Shown here one piece after another: positions 8,142 to 15,070 of a DNA stretch of 64,000 nucleotides. A model generated the notes under the pieces. The model was not told the DNA's origin and did not search any database. It worked only from the letters and a program-made list of their open reading frames with translations. Source of the DNA: UBA4644 sp964541085 (GTDB lineage: Bacteria; Bacillota; Clostridia; Oscillospirales; Butyricicoccaceae); contig CAZIPA010000006.1 of assembly GCA_964541085.1 (NCBI GenBank), forward strand, positions 1 through 64,000. Direction: 5' to 3'. A program made the translations under genes and the position numbers. How positions within the stretch are numbered: the stretch's first letter is position 1; every line of letters begins with the position of its first letter.

Positions 8142-8459
8142 ATGACGAACCATCCTATCGACGGAGCCCTTGCCGCCAACGAAAAATCCTTTGAGATCGA
8201 CCTCGTGAACAAGCAGACCGGCGCGACCTATGCCCGGGCGAATGTCCTCGAAGACAACACCATGACGCAGATCCTTGGTGAGTATGCCGACGATATCGGC
8301 GTGAATCCCAAGAGCAGCAAACTCATTTTCGAAAACAAGCGCACCGGCGTGTCCACTTCCAATGCTGCCGAAACGGTTCAGGCCATGGGTCTGAAGCAGG
8401 GGGATGTGCTGGCAATTACGGATGACGGCGGTGTTGCGGCGGATGCTGCCGTAGTGTAA
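8142..8459 (+). CDS. Ubiquitin-like beta-grasp protein with Gly-Gly motif and C-terminal tail
   Basis: This 105-residue protein is the likely modifier of the operon. After a polar N-terminus it shows a beta-grasp pattern: FEIDLVNKQTGATYARANV (hairpin), a helix (NTMTQILGEYADDI), KSSKLIFENKRTGV and GLKQGDVLAITDD. This resembles the ubiquitin segments around RLIFAGKQLEDG and the last strand. A Gly96-Gly97 pair follows the last strand and is itself followed by eight residues (VAADAAVV). That is the layout of a precursor needing cleavage before activation. The start at 8142 is chosen because of the strong AAAGGAGATC ribosome site; an upstream in-frame extension is repeat-derived. It heads an operon with E1-, E2- and JAMM-type proteins, which supports the reading. 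A YukD-like role is the alternative. Confidence 0.85.
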   Translation: MTNHPIDGALAANEKSFEIDLVNKQTGATYARANVLEDNTMTQILGEYADDIGVNPKSSKLIFENKRTGVSTSNAAETVQAMGLKQGDVLAITDDGGVAADAAVV

Positions 8460-8478
8460 GCGAAGGGGGTATGACCGG

Positions 8479-8904
8479 ATGGTGACGATCTGGATTCTGG
8501 TAGCCCTGTGTCTGGCCGCCTGCGGCGTCATCCTGATCTGTGCAACGGAAAAAGCGCCCCGGCGCCGCACTGTCAGACGGCCGCCTCCGCTCCCTCCCCG
8601 GGATCATCGGAACACAGCGCCGCCTCCGGTCGCTCGCCCCCAGACAGGCACATGCGGTGCCGCCCCCACAAGACCCCTGCCGCCCCGGCGTGTTTCAGCA
8701 TCGGCAACCGTCAATGCAGCAGCAGGCACCGTCCGGGCCGGCAGCGGCCCCCGTGGACTTCAGCCCCATCAGTTTCCCTGCTGTCCCATGGATAAATCGC
8801 GGAATGTTCCGGGAATGCAGCAGCTGATCTTCTGGGACAGTGGGAAAAACTGCTATCGCTGTTCCCGTGGCCACCGGTTCCGGAGCAACGGAAGGCCGCT
8901 CTGA
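8479..8904 (+). CDS. Small membrane-anchored protein with C-terminal zinc-finger-like motif
   Basis: This 141-residue protein is not recognised as a named family. It starts with one hydrophobic segment (residues 3-21, with cysteines at 11, 15 and 21), followed by a basic, proline-rich linker (about 28-72) and a C-terminal Cys/His cluster: Cys101, Cys102, Cys125, Cys128 and His132 in a CYRCSRGHRF context. That could bind zinc in a ribbon or treble-clef fold. The ribosome site AAGGGGG precedes the ATG at 8479. Only 19 bases separate it from the ubiquitin-like gene, so it is in the same transcript. A substrate-tethering or ligase-like adaptor role would be inference only. A conventional RING is not visible. 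Confidence 0.7.
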   Translation: MVTIWILVALCLAACGVILICATEKAPRRRTVRRPPPLPPRDHRNTAPPPVARPQTGTCGAAPTRPLPPRRVSASATVNAAAGTVRAGSGPRGLQPHQFPCCPMDKSRNVPGMQQLIFWDSGKNCYRCSRGHRFRSNGRPL

Positions 8905-8930
8905 CAACACAAACGAAAGGATCGTGTCCT

Positions 8931-10202
8931 ATGTCCAAGGTTATTTACAACACATTAAAGCTGTCTGAATACCGGTCGCTGTTTCATGGAATGCGGGTGC
9001 TGGTAATCGGCGCAGGTGCGGTGGGCACCCATCTTATGGAAAAGTTTGCGAAAATGGGTCTTTCCCCGGATGCGCTGGACTTTGACTTTTTCACGCTGGA
9101 AAACGCAGCAAAGCACAGCTGTCTGATCCGCACGCCGGAGGATGCCAACCGGAACAAGGCGGAATGCGCCGCCGCCCGGGTACAGCCTCTTCTGGATGAC
9201 GGCTGCTCCTCCAACGGGATCGACGGTGATCTTTGCAAAATCGGCCCCGAGGCGCTGGCAGATTATCGCTTTGTGGTGGTGGCTGTGGATAATTTCGATG
9301 CCAAGGTGCTGCTGGGCGAGCTGGTCCGGCAGCTTCCGGAGGAACGGCGGCCCATCGTCATCATGGACGGAACCTATGATGAGCTTGCCCAGAGCGTGAT
9401 TCTCGATAACAACGACTTCTGTCTGCGCTGTCTGATCAGCGAAGACTGGATGCCCGACAGCAGCATCCGTACCTCCTGCTCCGGGCCGCAGGTGCGGCAG
9501 CGGAACGGTGCGGAGGAGATCGTCCGCACCTCCAACCTTGCCAGCTCCATGGCCGCACAGCTCAGCGCAGAACAGCTCCGGGCCTGTGTGATCGGAAACG
9601 GCGATGTCATGAACCGCCGGCTGATCTATACGGCCTATCCCCATCTGGAGCTGAGCTCCTCCCGGCCCCTGCGGAAGCGTGACTGCTCCGGCTGCGCGAT
9701 CCATCCGCCCGCAGAGATCCAGTGGCTCCACGGCAGCGTTCTGGATATCACCCTGAAGGATGCCATGCAGCAGATTTCCGCCATTCTGGGCACGGAGGAT
9801 TTCGAGCTCTCCGTCCATCAGCTGAACTACCGGCGGGTATCCCACGCCCGCTTTATTGTGGATGATGTCTGTCATTCCTGCGGGAAACCCATCCCGGTGA
9901 TGCGCCATGAGGGCCGCCTGTTTCTGAACGATCTGCTGTGTACGGCCTGTGCCGCACAGGGAAAGCAGGCCCGTCAGGATGCCTCCTTTTCCCACGGAGA
10001 GGCGCTGGACGCCTTTGTGCCCGGCAGCCCGGAGGCGCTTCAGGAAATGACGCTCTACGATCTGGGCTATCCTCTCGGCGCACACCTTGCGGTGCTCCAG
10101 CGCAATCAGGCCCTGGACCTGCTGGAGCTGGGAAAAATCACGAAAACCGTGTTTGCATTGGACGGGGATGCCCGGAAGATGCATGAAATCCATAAGCTTT
10201 GA
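8931..10202 (+). CDS. E1-like ThiF-family adenylyltransferase with extra zinc ribbon
   Basis: This 423-residue ThiF/MoeB/E1-type enzyme would adenylate the C-terminus of the ubiquitin-like protein. The Rossmann nucleotide motif is VLVIGAGAVGTHLMEKF (GAGAVG at 27-32). The acidic strand end is at Asp50/Asp52, and NRNKAE (74-79) matches the conserved Arg/Lys region. A ThiF-like zinc site is suggested by CLRC (164-167) and CSGC (252-255). Cys183 (TSCSGPQ) sits where MoeB and ThiF have their conserved post-zinc cysteine and is the best candidate for a thioester-forming residue. A further CHSC...CTAC ribbon (314, 317, 337, 340) lies in a C-terminal extension. It follows the membrane protein by 26 bases and precedes the E2-like gene by 15. 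Confidence 0.9.
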   Translation: MSKVIYNTLKLSEYRSLFHGMRVLVIGAGAVGTHLMEKFAKMGLSPDALDFDFFTLENAAKHSCLIRTPEDANRNKAECAAARVQPLLDDGCSSNGIDGDLCKIGPEALADYRFVVVAVDNFDAKVLLGELVRQLPEERRPIVIMDGTYDELAQSVILDNNDFCLRCLISEDWMPDSSIRTSCSGPQVRQRNGAEEIVRTSNLASSMAAQLSAEQLRACVIGNGDVMNRRLIYTAYPHLELSSSRPLRKRDCSGCAIHPPAEIQWLHGSVLDITLKDAMQQISAILGTEDFELSVHQLNYRRVSHARFIVDDVCHSCGKPIPVMRHEGRLFLNDLLCTACAAQGKQARQDASFSHGEALDAFVPGSPEALQEMTLYDLGYPLGAHLAVLQRNQALDLLELGKITKTVFALDGDARKMHEIHKL

Positions 10203-10217
10203 TAAGGAGGCTTTTCC

Positions 10218-10853
10218 ATGAGCGATTATACTGCCAGCTATACCGATGAAAAGGGCCGTACCAAACAGGCCTCCCTGACCCCGGAGGACTCCATGCTGGC
10301 GCTGAAAAACGACTATGAAGAGGTTCTTCGGCGCTACAATCCCAAATATGTGACCATCCGCCGGATGCAGGCAAAGGCCGGTGAGGCGGCACACCTGCGG
10401 GTGACGGTCAACGCCCCTTCCCACTATCTCACCGCCATCTCCGACACCGAGCCCAAGGCCTGTGACTCCATGGATGTGGATATCATCTGTTACATGGGCT
10501 ATCCCCTCAAGCCGGTAAAAGCCTTCTATGCCCCGGAGCATTATCTCGCATCCCCCAATGTGTTCCGCTCCGGGCTGGCCTGCATTGATACCTGGGTGCC
10601 CTTTACCAGCTCTCTGGTCTCGGTGGTGGACAAGCTGGTTCACGATATCATCCACGATCCCTGTGTCAGCCGGTATGACAGCGTGGCAAATCACGAAATG
10701 GTCCGGTGGCATAAGGACGGCGTTGCCGCGGGACGCTTTCCCACGCTTGCCCCCAGGCTGCTCAATGTCCCCCAGCAGACGGCGCTCCCGCCCCGCAGAG
10801 CACCCGGCAAGCCCGCTGCCGCACCTCCGTCCCTGCCCGCAAGACGCCGCTGA
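10218..10853 (+). CDS. E2-like (UBC-fold) conjugating protein
   Basis: This 211-residue protein reads like a divergent ubiquitin-conjugating enzyme. After an N-terminal helix (PEDSMLALKNDYEEVL) come strands ending in VDIICYMGYPLKPVKAFY, the equivalent of the E2 YPxxPP turn. Then comes SPNV (112-115) where E2s have HPNV, and GLACIDTW, where Cys122 aligns with the catalytic cysteine of G-x-I-C-L-D. A Trp126-Pro128 pair follows, then a helix (LVSVVDKLVHDIIHDP) and a final helix (SVANHEMVRW), as in E2s. The His of HPN is replaced by Ser. The C-terminus (from about 180) is a basic proline-rich tail. It lies between the E1-like and JAMM genes. Confidence 0.85.
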   Translation: MSDYTASYTDEKGRTKQASLTPEDSMLALKNDYEEVLRRYNPKYVTIRRMQAKAGEAAHLRVTVNAPSHYLTAISDTEPKACDSMDVDIICYMGYPLKPVKAFYAPEHYLASPNVFRSGLACIDTWVPFTSSLVSVVDKLVHDIIHDPCVSRYDSVANHEMVRWHKDGVAAGRFPTLAPRLLNVPQQTALPPRRAPGKPAAAPPSLPARRR

Positions 10854-10874
10854 ACCGAAAGGAGCTGATCTTTT

Positions 10875-11765
10875 ATGACCAATCATGCGGTTCCCCTGCC
10901 CACCAGACGCCCGCCCCAGCCGAAAACCTATCCCGTTTGCAGCCTGAAGAAGGTGATGGACATGATCCAGACCTCCTGCGGCAATGTTTCCATCAAAGAA
11001 CGGCATGGCAGCGGCCGGGACAAGGTGATCCTGCTTCCCGAGGCGGAGCAGGAGCTGACCACCATCGTCTCCTATGGCCGCCGCTCTCCCATGAATCGCT
11101 GCGAACAGAAGCTTGTTGGCATGGGACATTTCCTGCTGAACGACGACGGCGCCGTGATCGTCATCGTCAGCCATTTCATGGAGCTTCAGACCATGAACCG
11201 CAGCCCGGTCAGCGCCTCCGGTCTGGGCCCCAACGGCGAAAACAATCCCGGGCTGGATTTTCTGGAATATCATCGCACGGAGTTTCTCCGGGATGAGGCC
11301 AGATTCAACACCGATGCCTATGGCTGTCTGGTAGACCCATTTCTCAAGCTCTGCGGCCCCAGTGAGTTTGTGATGGATGCCCATACCCATCCGGATCTGG
11401 GGGTCTTTTACAGCCATGCTGACCGGGTGAACGGCGCGGCCCGTGCCGGTTCGTCTCCGGTGTGCATCCTTGTGTGCGATCCCATCCGGAAAAAGCTGCT
11501 GGGCAGCATCGGACGGGAGCTGGTGGAGGCAGAAATTCTGGTGTATTCCCGCAGTGCAGCTCCCCGGAAGGAGCGCAGCGGGGAGCCCTGCGAAGTGCCC
11601 TGCGGGGACAGCCGCCTGCTGCCGCCCACGGACGAGCTTGTACAGCTGGCCGGTCAGTGTCTCCGCACCCGTGGCTTTTCCGGCAATGTCCGGCTCCGTT
11701 CCCGTCTGGACGGCAAATGCTGCCTGAACATCCAGATGGTGATCCCCAAAAACAGAAAGGAGTAA
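10875..11765 (+). CDS. JAMM/MPN-type metalloprotease (candidate isopeptidase and processing enzyme)
   Basis: This 296-residue protein carries a complete JAMM zinc motif: His170-Thr-His172-Pro173, seven residues, Ser180, two residues, Asp183 (HTHPDLGVFYSHAD). Glu77, in a CEQKLVGMGHFLL segment, is a plausible catalytic glutamate. JAMM proteins cleave isopeptide bonds and, in bacterial modifier operons, also trim the modifier's C-terminus. That suits the eight-residue tail after Gly-Gly in the first gene. The N-terminus is a proline-rich leader of about 20 residues. The C-terminal 70 residues form a basic, cysteine-containing extension of unknown role. A strong GAAAGGAG ribosome site precedes it, 21 bases after the E2-like gene. 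Confidence 0.9.
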   Translation: MTNHAVPLPTRRPPQPKTYPVCSLKKVMDMIQTSCGNVSIKERHGSGRDKVILLPEAEQELTTIVSYGRRSPMNRCEQKLVGMGHFLLNDDGAVIVIVSHFMELQTMNRSPVSASGLGPNGENNPGLDFLEYHRTEFLRDEARFNTDAYGCLVDPFLKLCGPSEFVMDAHTHPDLGVFYSHADRVNGAARAGSSPVCILVCDPIRKKLLGSIGRELVEAEILVYSRSAAPRKERSGEPCEVPCGDSRLLPPTDELVQLAGQCLRTRGFSGNVRLRSRLDGKCCLNIQMVIPKNRKE

Positions 11766-11770
11766 CGCGC

Positions 11771-12751
11771 ATGGCAAACCCTCCGGAAAAACTGGGCTCC
11801 GTGTACTACAGGAGCTTTCTCTCCCACCAGGGGCAGATTTTTTATGACCGCCTTCAGGCCCAGCTTCTCCGGGGGGATTTTTCGGGCAAAACCGACTTTT
11901 CCCTGTGCGATCCCGAAACGGCGGCCTCCGACGGCTTTGCCGCCTACAAAGCCCTCCGGGACGATCATCCGGAGCACTTTTTTCTGGGAACCCAGAGCGA
12001 GTTTACCCGCCGGGGCCTGAGCGGCACGCTGACCTATACGATGCTGTATACCCCGGAGATCATCGCACGGGTCCGGCAGCAGCTGCGAAAGACCATCTGC
12101 CAGCTTGTGCGCGGCACCGCGGAGCTGTCCATGCTTCAGCGGGAGGCGCTGGTTTATGAGCGCATCGCAAAGCGCATGACCTACACCAACCATGCGGATG
12201 TGCGTGACCACAACATCGTGGGGCCTGTGCTGAACGCCGAGGGTGTGTGCGAGGGGCAGAACGCGCTGCTGCTGCTGTGCTTCCGGCGGATCGGCATTCC
12301 CTGCGTCAAGGTGTACGGCAAAGCCAACCCGGACGGCTGGCACTGCTGGACGGTGGCGTGGCCCGACGGAGACCCCGTTCACTGTGATGTGACCTGGGAC
12401 GGCGCAAAGGGCGGCGTTGTAGGCTTTCATTATTTCAATCTCCCGGACCGGCAGATCGGGGAAAATCACTTCGCCTTTCAGGGAGAGCGTGTTCCCGTCT
12501 GCACTGCGGAAAATCTCACCTATTATCAGCTGCACGGCCTTTGCGTCCGTTCCCACGCAGAGCTCCGGGCACGGCTGAAGCGGGATTTTCAGCGGGGCGT
12601 AATGCCCATCCGGATTCAGTTTCTGTACAGTCCCGCCTCCGGCAGCTATCGGGAGGAGGTCAAAAGTGCCCTTTCCGCAGAAAACCTCTATAGCAGCCGC
12701 AGACTGTACTGTTATCCCCGCTTAAAAAACATGGTAATCACCACCGTGTAA
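11771..12751 (+). CDS. Transglutaminase-like cysteine protease-fold protein
   Basis: This 326-residue protein has the transglutaminase-core triad. Cys160 lies in NAEGVCEGQNALLLL, His191 in GWHCWTVAW, and Asp206 in HCDVTWD, the spacing and context seen in bacterial TGc domains. Such domains act as peptidases or transferases. In a modifier operon a second peptidase, or an enzyme acting on conjugates, is a natural guess but unproven. The start at 11771 is chosen for the AAGGAG site nine bases upstream; longer in-frame readings run back into the JAMM gene. Only five bases separate it from the JAMM stop. No signal peptide is seen, so it is probably cytosolic. Confidence 0.88.
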   Translation: MANPPEKLGSVYYRSFLSHQGQIFYDRLQAQLLRGDFSGKTDFSLCDPETAASDGFAAYKALRDDHPEHFFLGTQSEFTRRGLSGTLTYTMLYTPEIIARVRQQLRKTICQLVRGTAELSMLQREALVYERIAKRMTYTNHADVRDHNIVGPVLNAEGVCEGQNALLLLCFRRIGIPCVKVYGKANPDGWHCWTVAWPDGDPVHCDVTWDGAKGGVVGFHYFNLPDRQIGENHFAFQGERVPVCTAENLTYYQLHGLCVRSHAELRARLKRDFQRGVMPIRIQFLYSPASGSYREEVKSALSAENLYSSRRLYCYPRLKNMVITTV

Positions 12752-12775
12752 AATCAAGACAAAGGAGTTGATGCT

Positions 12776-13864
12776 ATGTATCAATCGGTGATCAGAGACC
12801 CCGGCGGCGACGGACTGATCCGTGTTCTGCCGGATGCCTGGGGACAAAACCCCATTGTAAACGGGAGTCTGCTGCTGGTGCCCCCCGGCACGGTGGCGCT
12901 GGTGAACATCAACGGCCTGCTGTCCCGGCCCTATGGCCCCGGCAGATATGAGCTTTTCACCGGCGTGGATCCCTTCTTTGTGCGGCTCCGGAATCTTCTT
13001 ACCCGTGGAGACCCCGGAACGACCGTATCCGTCTTTTTCATTTCCACCGAAAAGACGGTGTTTCTCCGTCTCGGCACGGGTGAGTTCCCCTTCCGGGAGC
13101 ATCGTTTTCAGCTGACCATGAAGGCCCTTGCCGCCTGCTGCCTTTCCTTCTCCGTGTCGGATCCCCGGACGCTGCTGGAAAAGCTGGTGGGAAGCTACCG
13201 CTCGTCCTTTTCTCAGGAGGATCTGGAGCCCTGCATCGAGCAGCTGATGCTGGCACCCGTCCGGGAAGCCGTTTCCGAAGCCATTGGCAGGCTGGATATC
13301 ACGGCCTTCAACAGCCATCTTTCTCACATCGCAAGGCTGTCCACGGCAGCGATCCGCACCCGCCTGTCGGATTACGGCATCCGGCTGGAGCGGTTTGATC
13401 TTACAGCGATCAACATTCCCGACGGGGAAATGCAGCGGCTCTATCGTCTGGAGCAGTCGTTTGCCGAAGGGAAGACCCGCACCGATCTGGAGCTGGATCA
13501 TCTGCAACGGGTCTGGCAGGGAAGCACCGACCGCCGCACCATGAGCGAAATGATGACCGGGCTTCCTTCCCGTGGACAGGCTCCCGCCGGCGGAAACGCA
13601 GGGGGCATGGCGCCCATGATGATGCAGATGATGATGCTTTCCCAGCTGCTTCCGGCTCTGCGGGAACCCCTTTCCGAAATGACCCGGCACACGGATCTGT
13701 TTGGCGGCAGCCCTTCCGGCCCGCAGGAAAGCACCTCCTCTGCCAACGCCCCTCCGCCCATGCCCGCCAGACACCGGCGCTGCCCCTCCTGCAACGGAGC
13801 TGTGGCACGCAGTGCCGTTCTCTGCCCCATCTGCGGCTATCCTCTGAATGAAAGGAATGACTGA
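12776..13864 (+). CDS. SPFH-domain protein with C-terminal zinc ribbon
   Basis: This 362-residue protein resembles the YdjI-like SPFH family. An N-terminal LLLVPPGTVALVNINGLLS stretch and a GPGRYELFTG turn are followed by a band-7-like core and a helical region (about 150-250). A methionine-rich stretch (MAPMMMQMMMLSQL, 278-291) precedes a double-Cys zinc ribbon: CPSC (336-339) and CPIC (350-353). SPFH proteins usually form membrane-associated ring or cage assemblies, although no obvious transmembrane segment is present here. It sits between the transglutaminase-like gene and a four-helix membrane protein, suggesting a scaffold for the operon's membrane complex. Confidence 0.82.
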   Translation: MYQSVIRDPGGDGLIRVLPDAWGQNPIVNGSLLLVPPGTVALVNINGLLSRPYGPGRYELFTGVDPFFVRLRNLLTRGDPGTTVSVFFISTEKTVFLRLGTGEFPFREHRFQLTMKALAACCLSFSVSDPRTLLEKLVGSYRSSFSQEDLEPCIEQLMLAPVREAVSEAIGRLDITAFNSHLSHIARLSTAAIRTRLSDYGIRLERFDLTAINIPDGEMQRLYRLEQSFAEGKTRTDLELDHLQRVWQGSTDRRTMSEMMTGLPSRGQAPAGGNAGGMAPMMMQMMMLSQLLPALREPLSEMTRHTDLFGGSPSGPQESTSSANAPPPMPARHRRCPSCNGAVARSAVLCPICGYPLNERND

Positions 13865-13865
13865 A

Positions 13866-14399
13866 ATGCAGTACAGAAATACTTCCTGGATCCCCATCCT
13901 TGCGGCCATCGTGATGATCCCCCAGCTGCTGTTCTGGTGGCTTGCGCCCGGCGCTGCCGCCGCCCGTCTCGCAGTGTACATCGGGGGAAGCCTTCTGACG
14001 CTGGCCATCCCCCTTTGCTGGCTTCTGACCTGCTGGAACAGCAATCTCCGCAAAACGGCGGGGCTTTCTCTGGTGGCCGGGGTGCTGGAGCTGGCAGTGG
14101 TCGTGCTCTCCGCCGTTCTGCTGGCCATCAATGTCACCGTCCGTTCTGCCGTATTTGCCCTTCTGATTATGGCGCTGGTGTGTCTGATTCTGCTGCTTCC
14201 GCTGATCTGCGCCGCCCTGAAGCAGCCTCGGCAGGGTGTCTATTCTGCCACCATCGCCGGAGAGCCAGGCCGTCCGCAGCCGCGCATCCGTGAGGCTGCT
14301 CCAGCGCCCGCACCGGTCTGCCGGCAGCAGACTGCCGTGACGGAGCCTGCGCCCCGCACGCCCACCGTCAGCAAGCCTCTGCCGCCCCGAAACCGATAA
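13866..14399 (+). CDS. Four-helix integral membrane protein of the ubiquitin-like operon
   Basis: This 177-residue protein is not recognised as a named family. Four hydrophobic segments occupy roughly residues 8-28, 34-55, 63-85 and 93-115. A proline- and arginine-rich cytoplasmic-looking tail of about 60 residues follows. The start at 13866 is preferred because AAAGGA lies nine bases upstream; an in-frame ATG at 13848 lies inside the previous gene. One base separates it from the SPFH stop, which implies coupling. Its position next to SPFH and zinc-ribbon proteins suggests it anchors the complex. Confidence 0.72.
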   Translation: MQYRNTSWIPILAAIVMIPQLLFWWLAPGAAAARLAVYIGGSLLTLAIPLCWLLTCWNSNLRKTAGLSLVAGVLELAVVVLSAVLLAINVTVRSAVFALLIMALVCLILLLPLICAALKQPRQGVYSATIAGEPGRPQPRIREAAPAPAPVCRQQTAVTEPAPRTPTVSKPLPPRNR

Positions 14400-14428
14400 T
14401 CCGGCTCTGACAGAAAGGCGGTGATGCT

Positions 14429-15058
14429 ATGGATCGCGTTTGCAGCCGCTGCGGCGGCTCCAGCTTTCATTACAATCGCAGCCGCATGAGAATGGAATGC
14501 GATATCTGCGGCACGCCGGTTTCCGATCCCCAGCGGGAACAGCAGCTGATGCAGTTTGACCGGGCCTGTTCTCAGGCGATGGAGCATCTGACTGCCGGAA
14601 ACTGGGAGATGGCCCTTCAGCTTTTACAGCCGCTGCTGCATCAGCATCCCACGGAAAAACGGCTGTATCTTGCGGTGCTGCGGGCGGCCACGAAGGATTT
14701 TACCGACATTGCCATGGCAAACGCGGCAAACCGGCACATTGCCTCGGAAGCCTGGGACAGGCTGGTACGGCTGAACGGTGTCACCGGGGCCATGATCCGG
14801 TATGGCAGACAGCGCTATGCTCTGCACCGGGGAGAGCTTCTGCGCCAGCGCAGGAAGCTTCTGGCATGGATCTTTGCGGCGGCGCTCTGCTCGCTTCTGG
14901 CCGGTATTTTTCTGGAGACAGAGCACGGCTTTCTGGCGGTGCTGTGTGTGGGCGGTCTTTTTGGCTGCCTGTACCAATTCTCCCGCAGCCAGCCCATCCC
15001 TGTGATTCGGCATCTGCTGTGTGCCGTGCCCGGCGATCAGCACAATCCTTTTCTTTAA
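14429..15058 (+). CDS. Zinc-ribbon protein with helical repeat region and two membrane helices
   Basis: This 209-residue protein begins with a zinc ribbon (Cys5, Cys8, Cys24, Cys27: CSRC...CDIC). A helical region follows, with a tetratricopeptide-like look (FDRACSQAMEHLTAGNWEMALQLLQPLL, about 43-70). Two hydrophobic helices lie close to the C-terminus (about 144-163 and 167-186). It is the third protein in the operon to combine a cysteine ribbon with membrane or scaffold features. The family is not recognised. It lies 29 bases after the four-helix protein and 12 bases before the ATPase, all with good ribosome sites. Confidence 0.72.
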   Translation: MDRVCSRCGGSSFHYNRSRMRMECDICGTPVSDPQREQQLMQFDRACSQAMEHLTAGNWEMALQLLQPLLHQHPTEKRLYLAVLRAATKDFTDIAMANAANRHIASEAWDRLVRLNGVTGAMIRYGRQRYALHRGELLRQRRKLLAWIFAAALCSLLAGIFLETEHGFLAVLCVGGLFGCLYQFSRSQPIPVIRHLLCAVPGDQHNPFL

Positions 15059-15070
15059 GGGGGTCTTTTC

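Noticed and set aside
8931..10202. Thiamine or molybdopterin biosynthesis as the role of the ThiF-like enzyme and beta-grasp protein
   Set aside because: No thiamine or molybdopterin genes are nearby; the modifier is longer than ThiS/MoaD, with residues after Gly-Gly; and an E2-like gene follows.
8931..11765. PRTRC cassette (ThiF, JAB and ubiquitin-like proteins on plasmids)
   Set aside because: No ParB- or ParM-like proteins, chromosomal oriC location, and the extra SPFH, transglutaminase and HerA genes do not fit, though a distant relationship of the core enzymes is possible.
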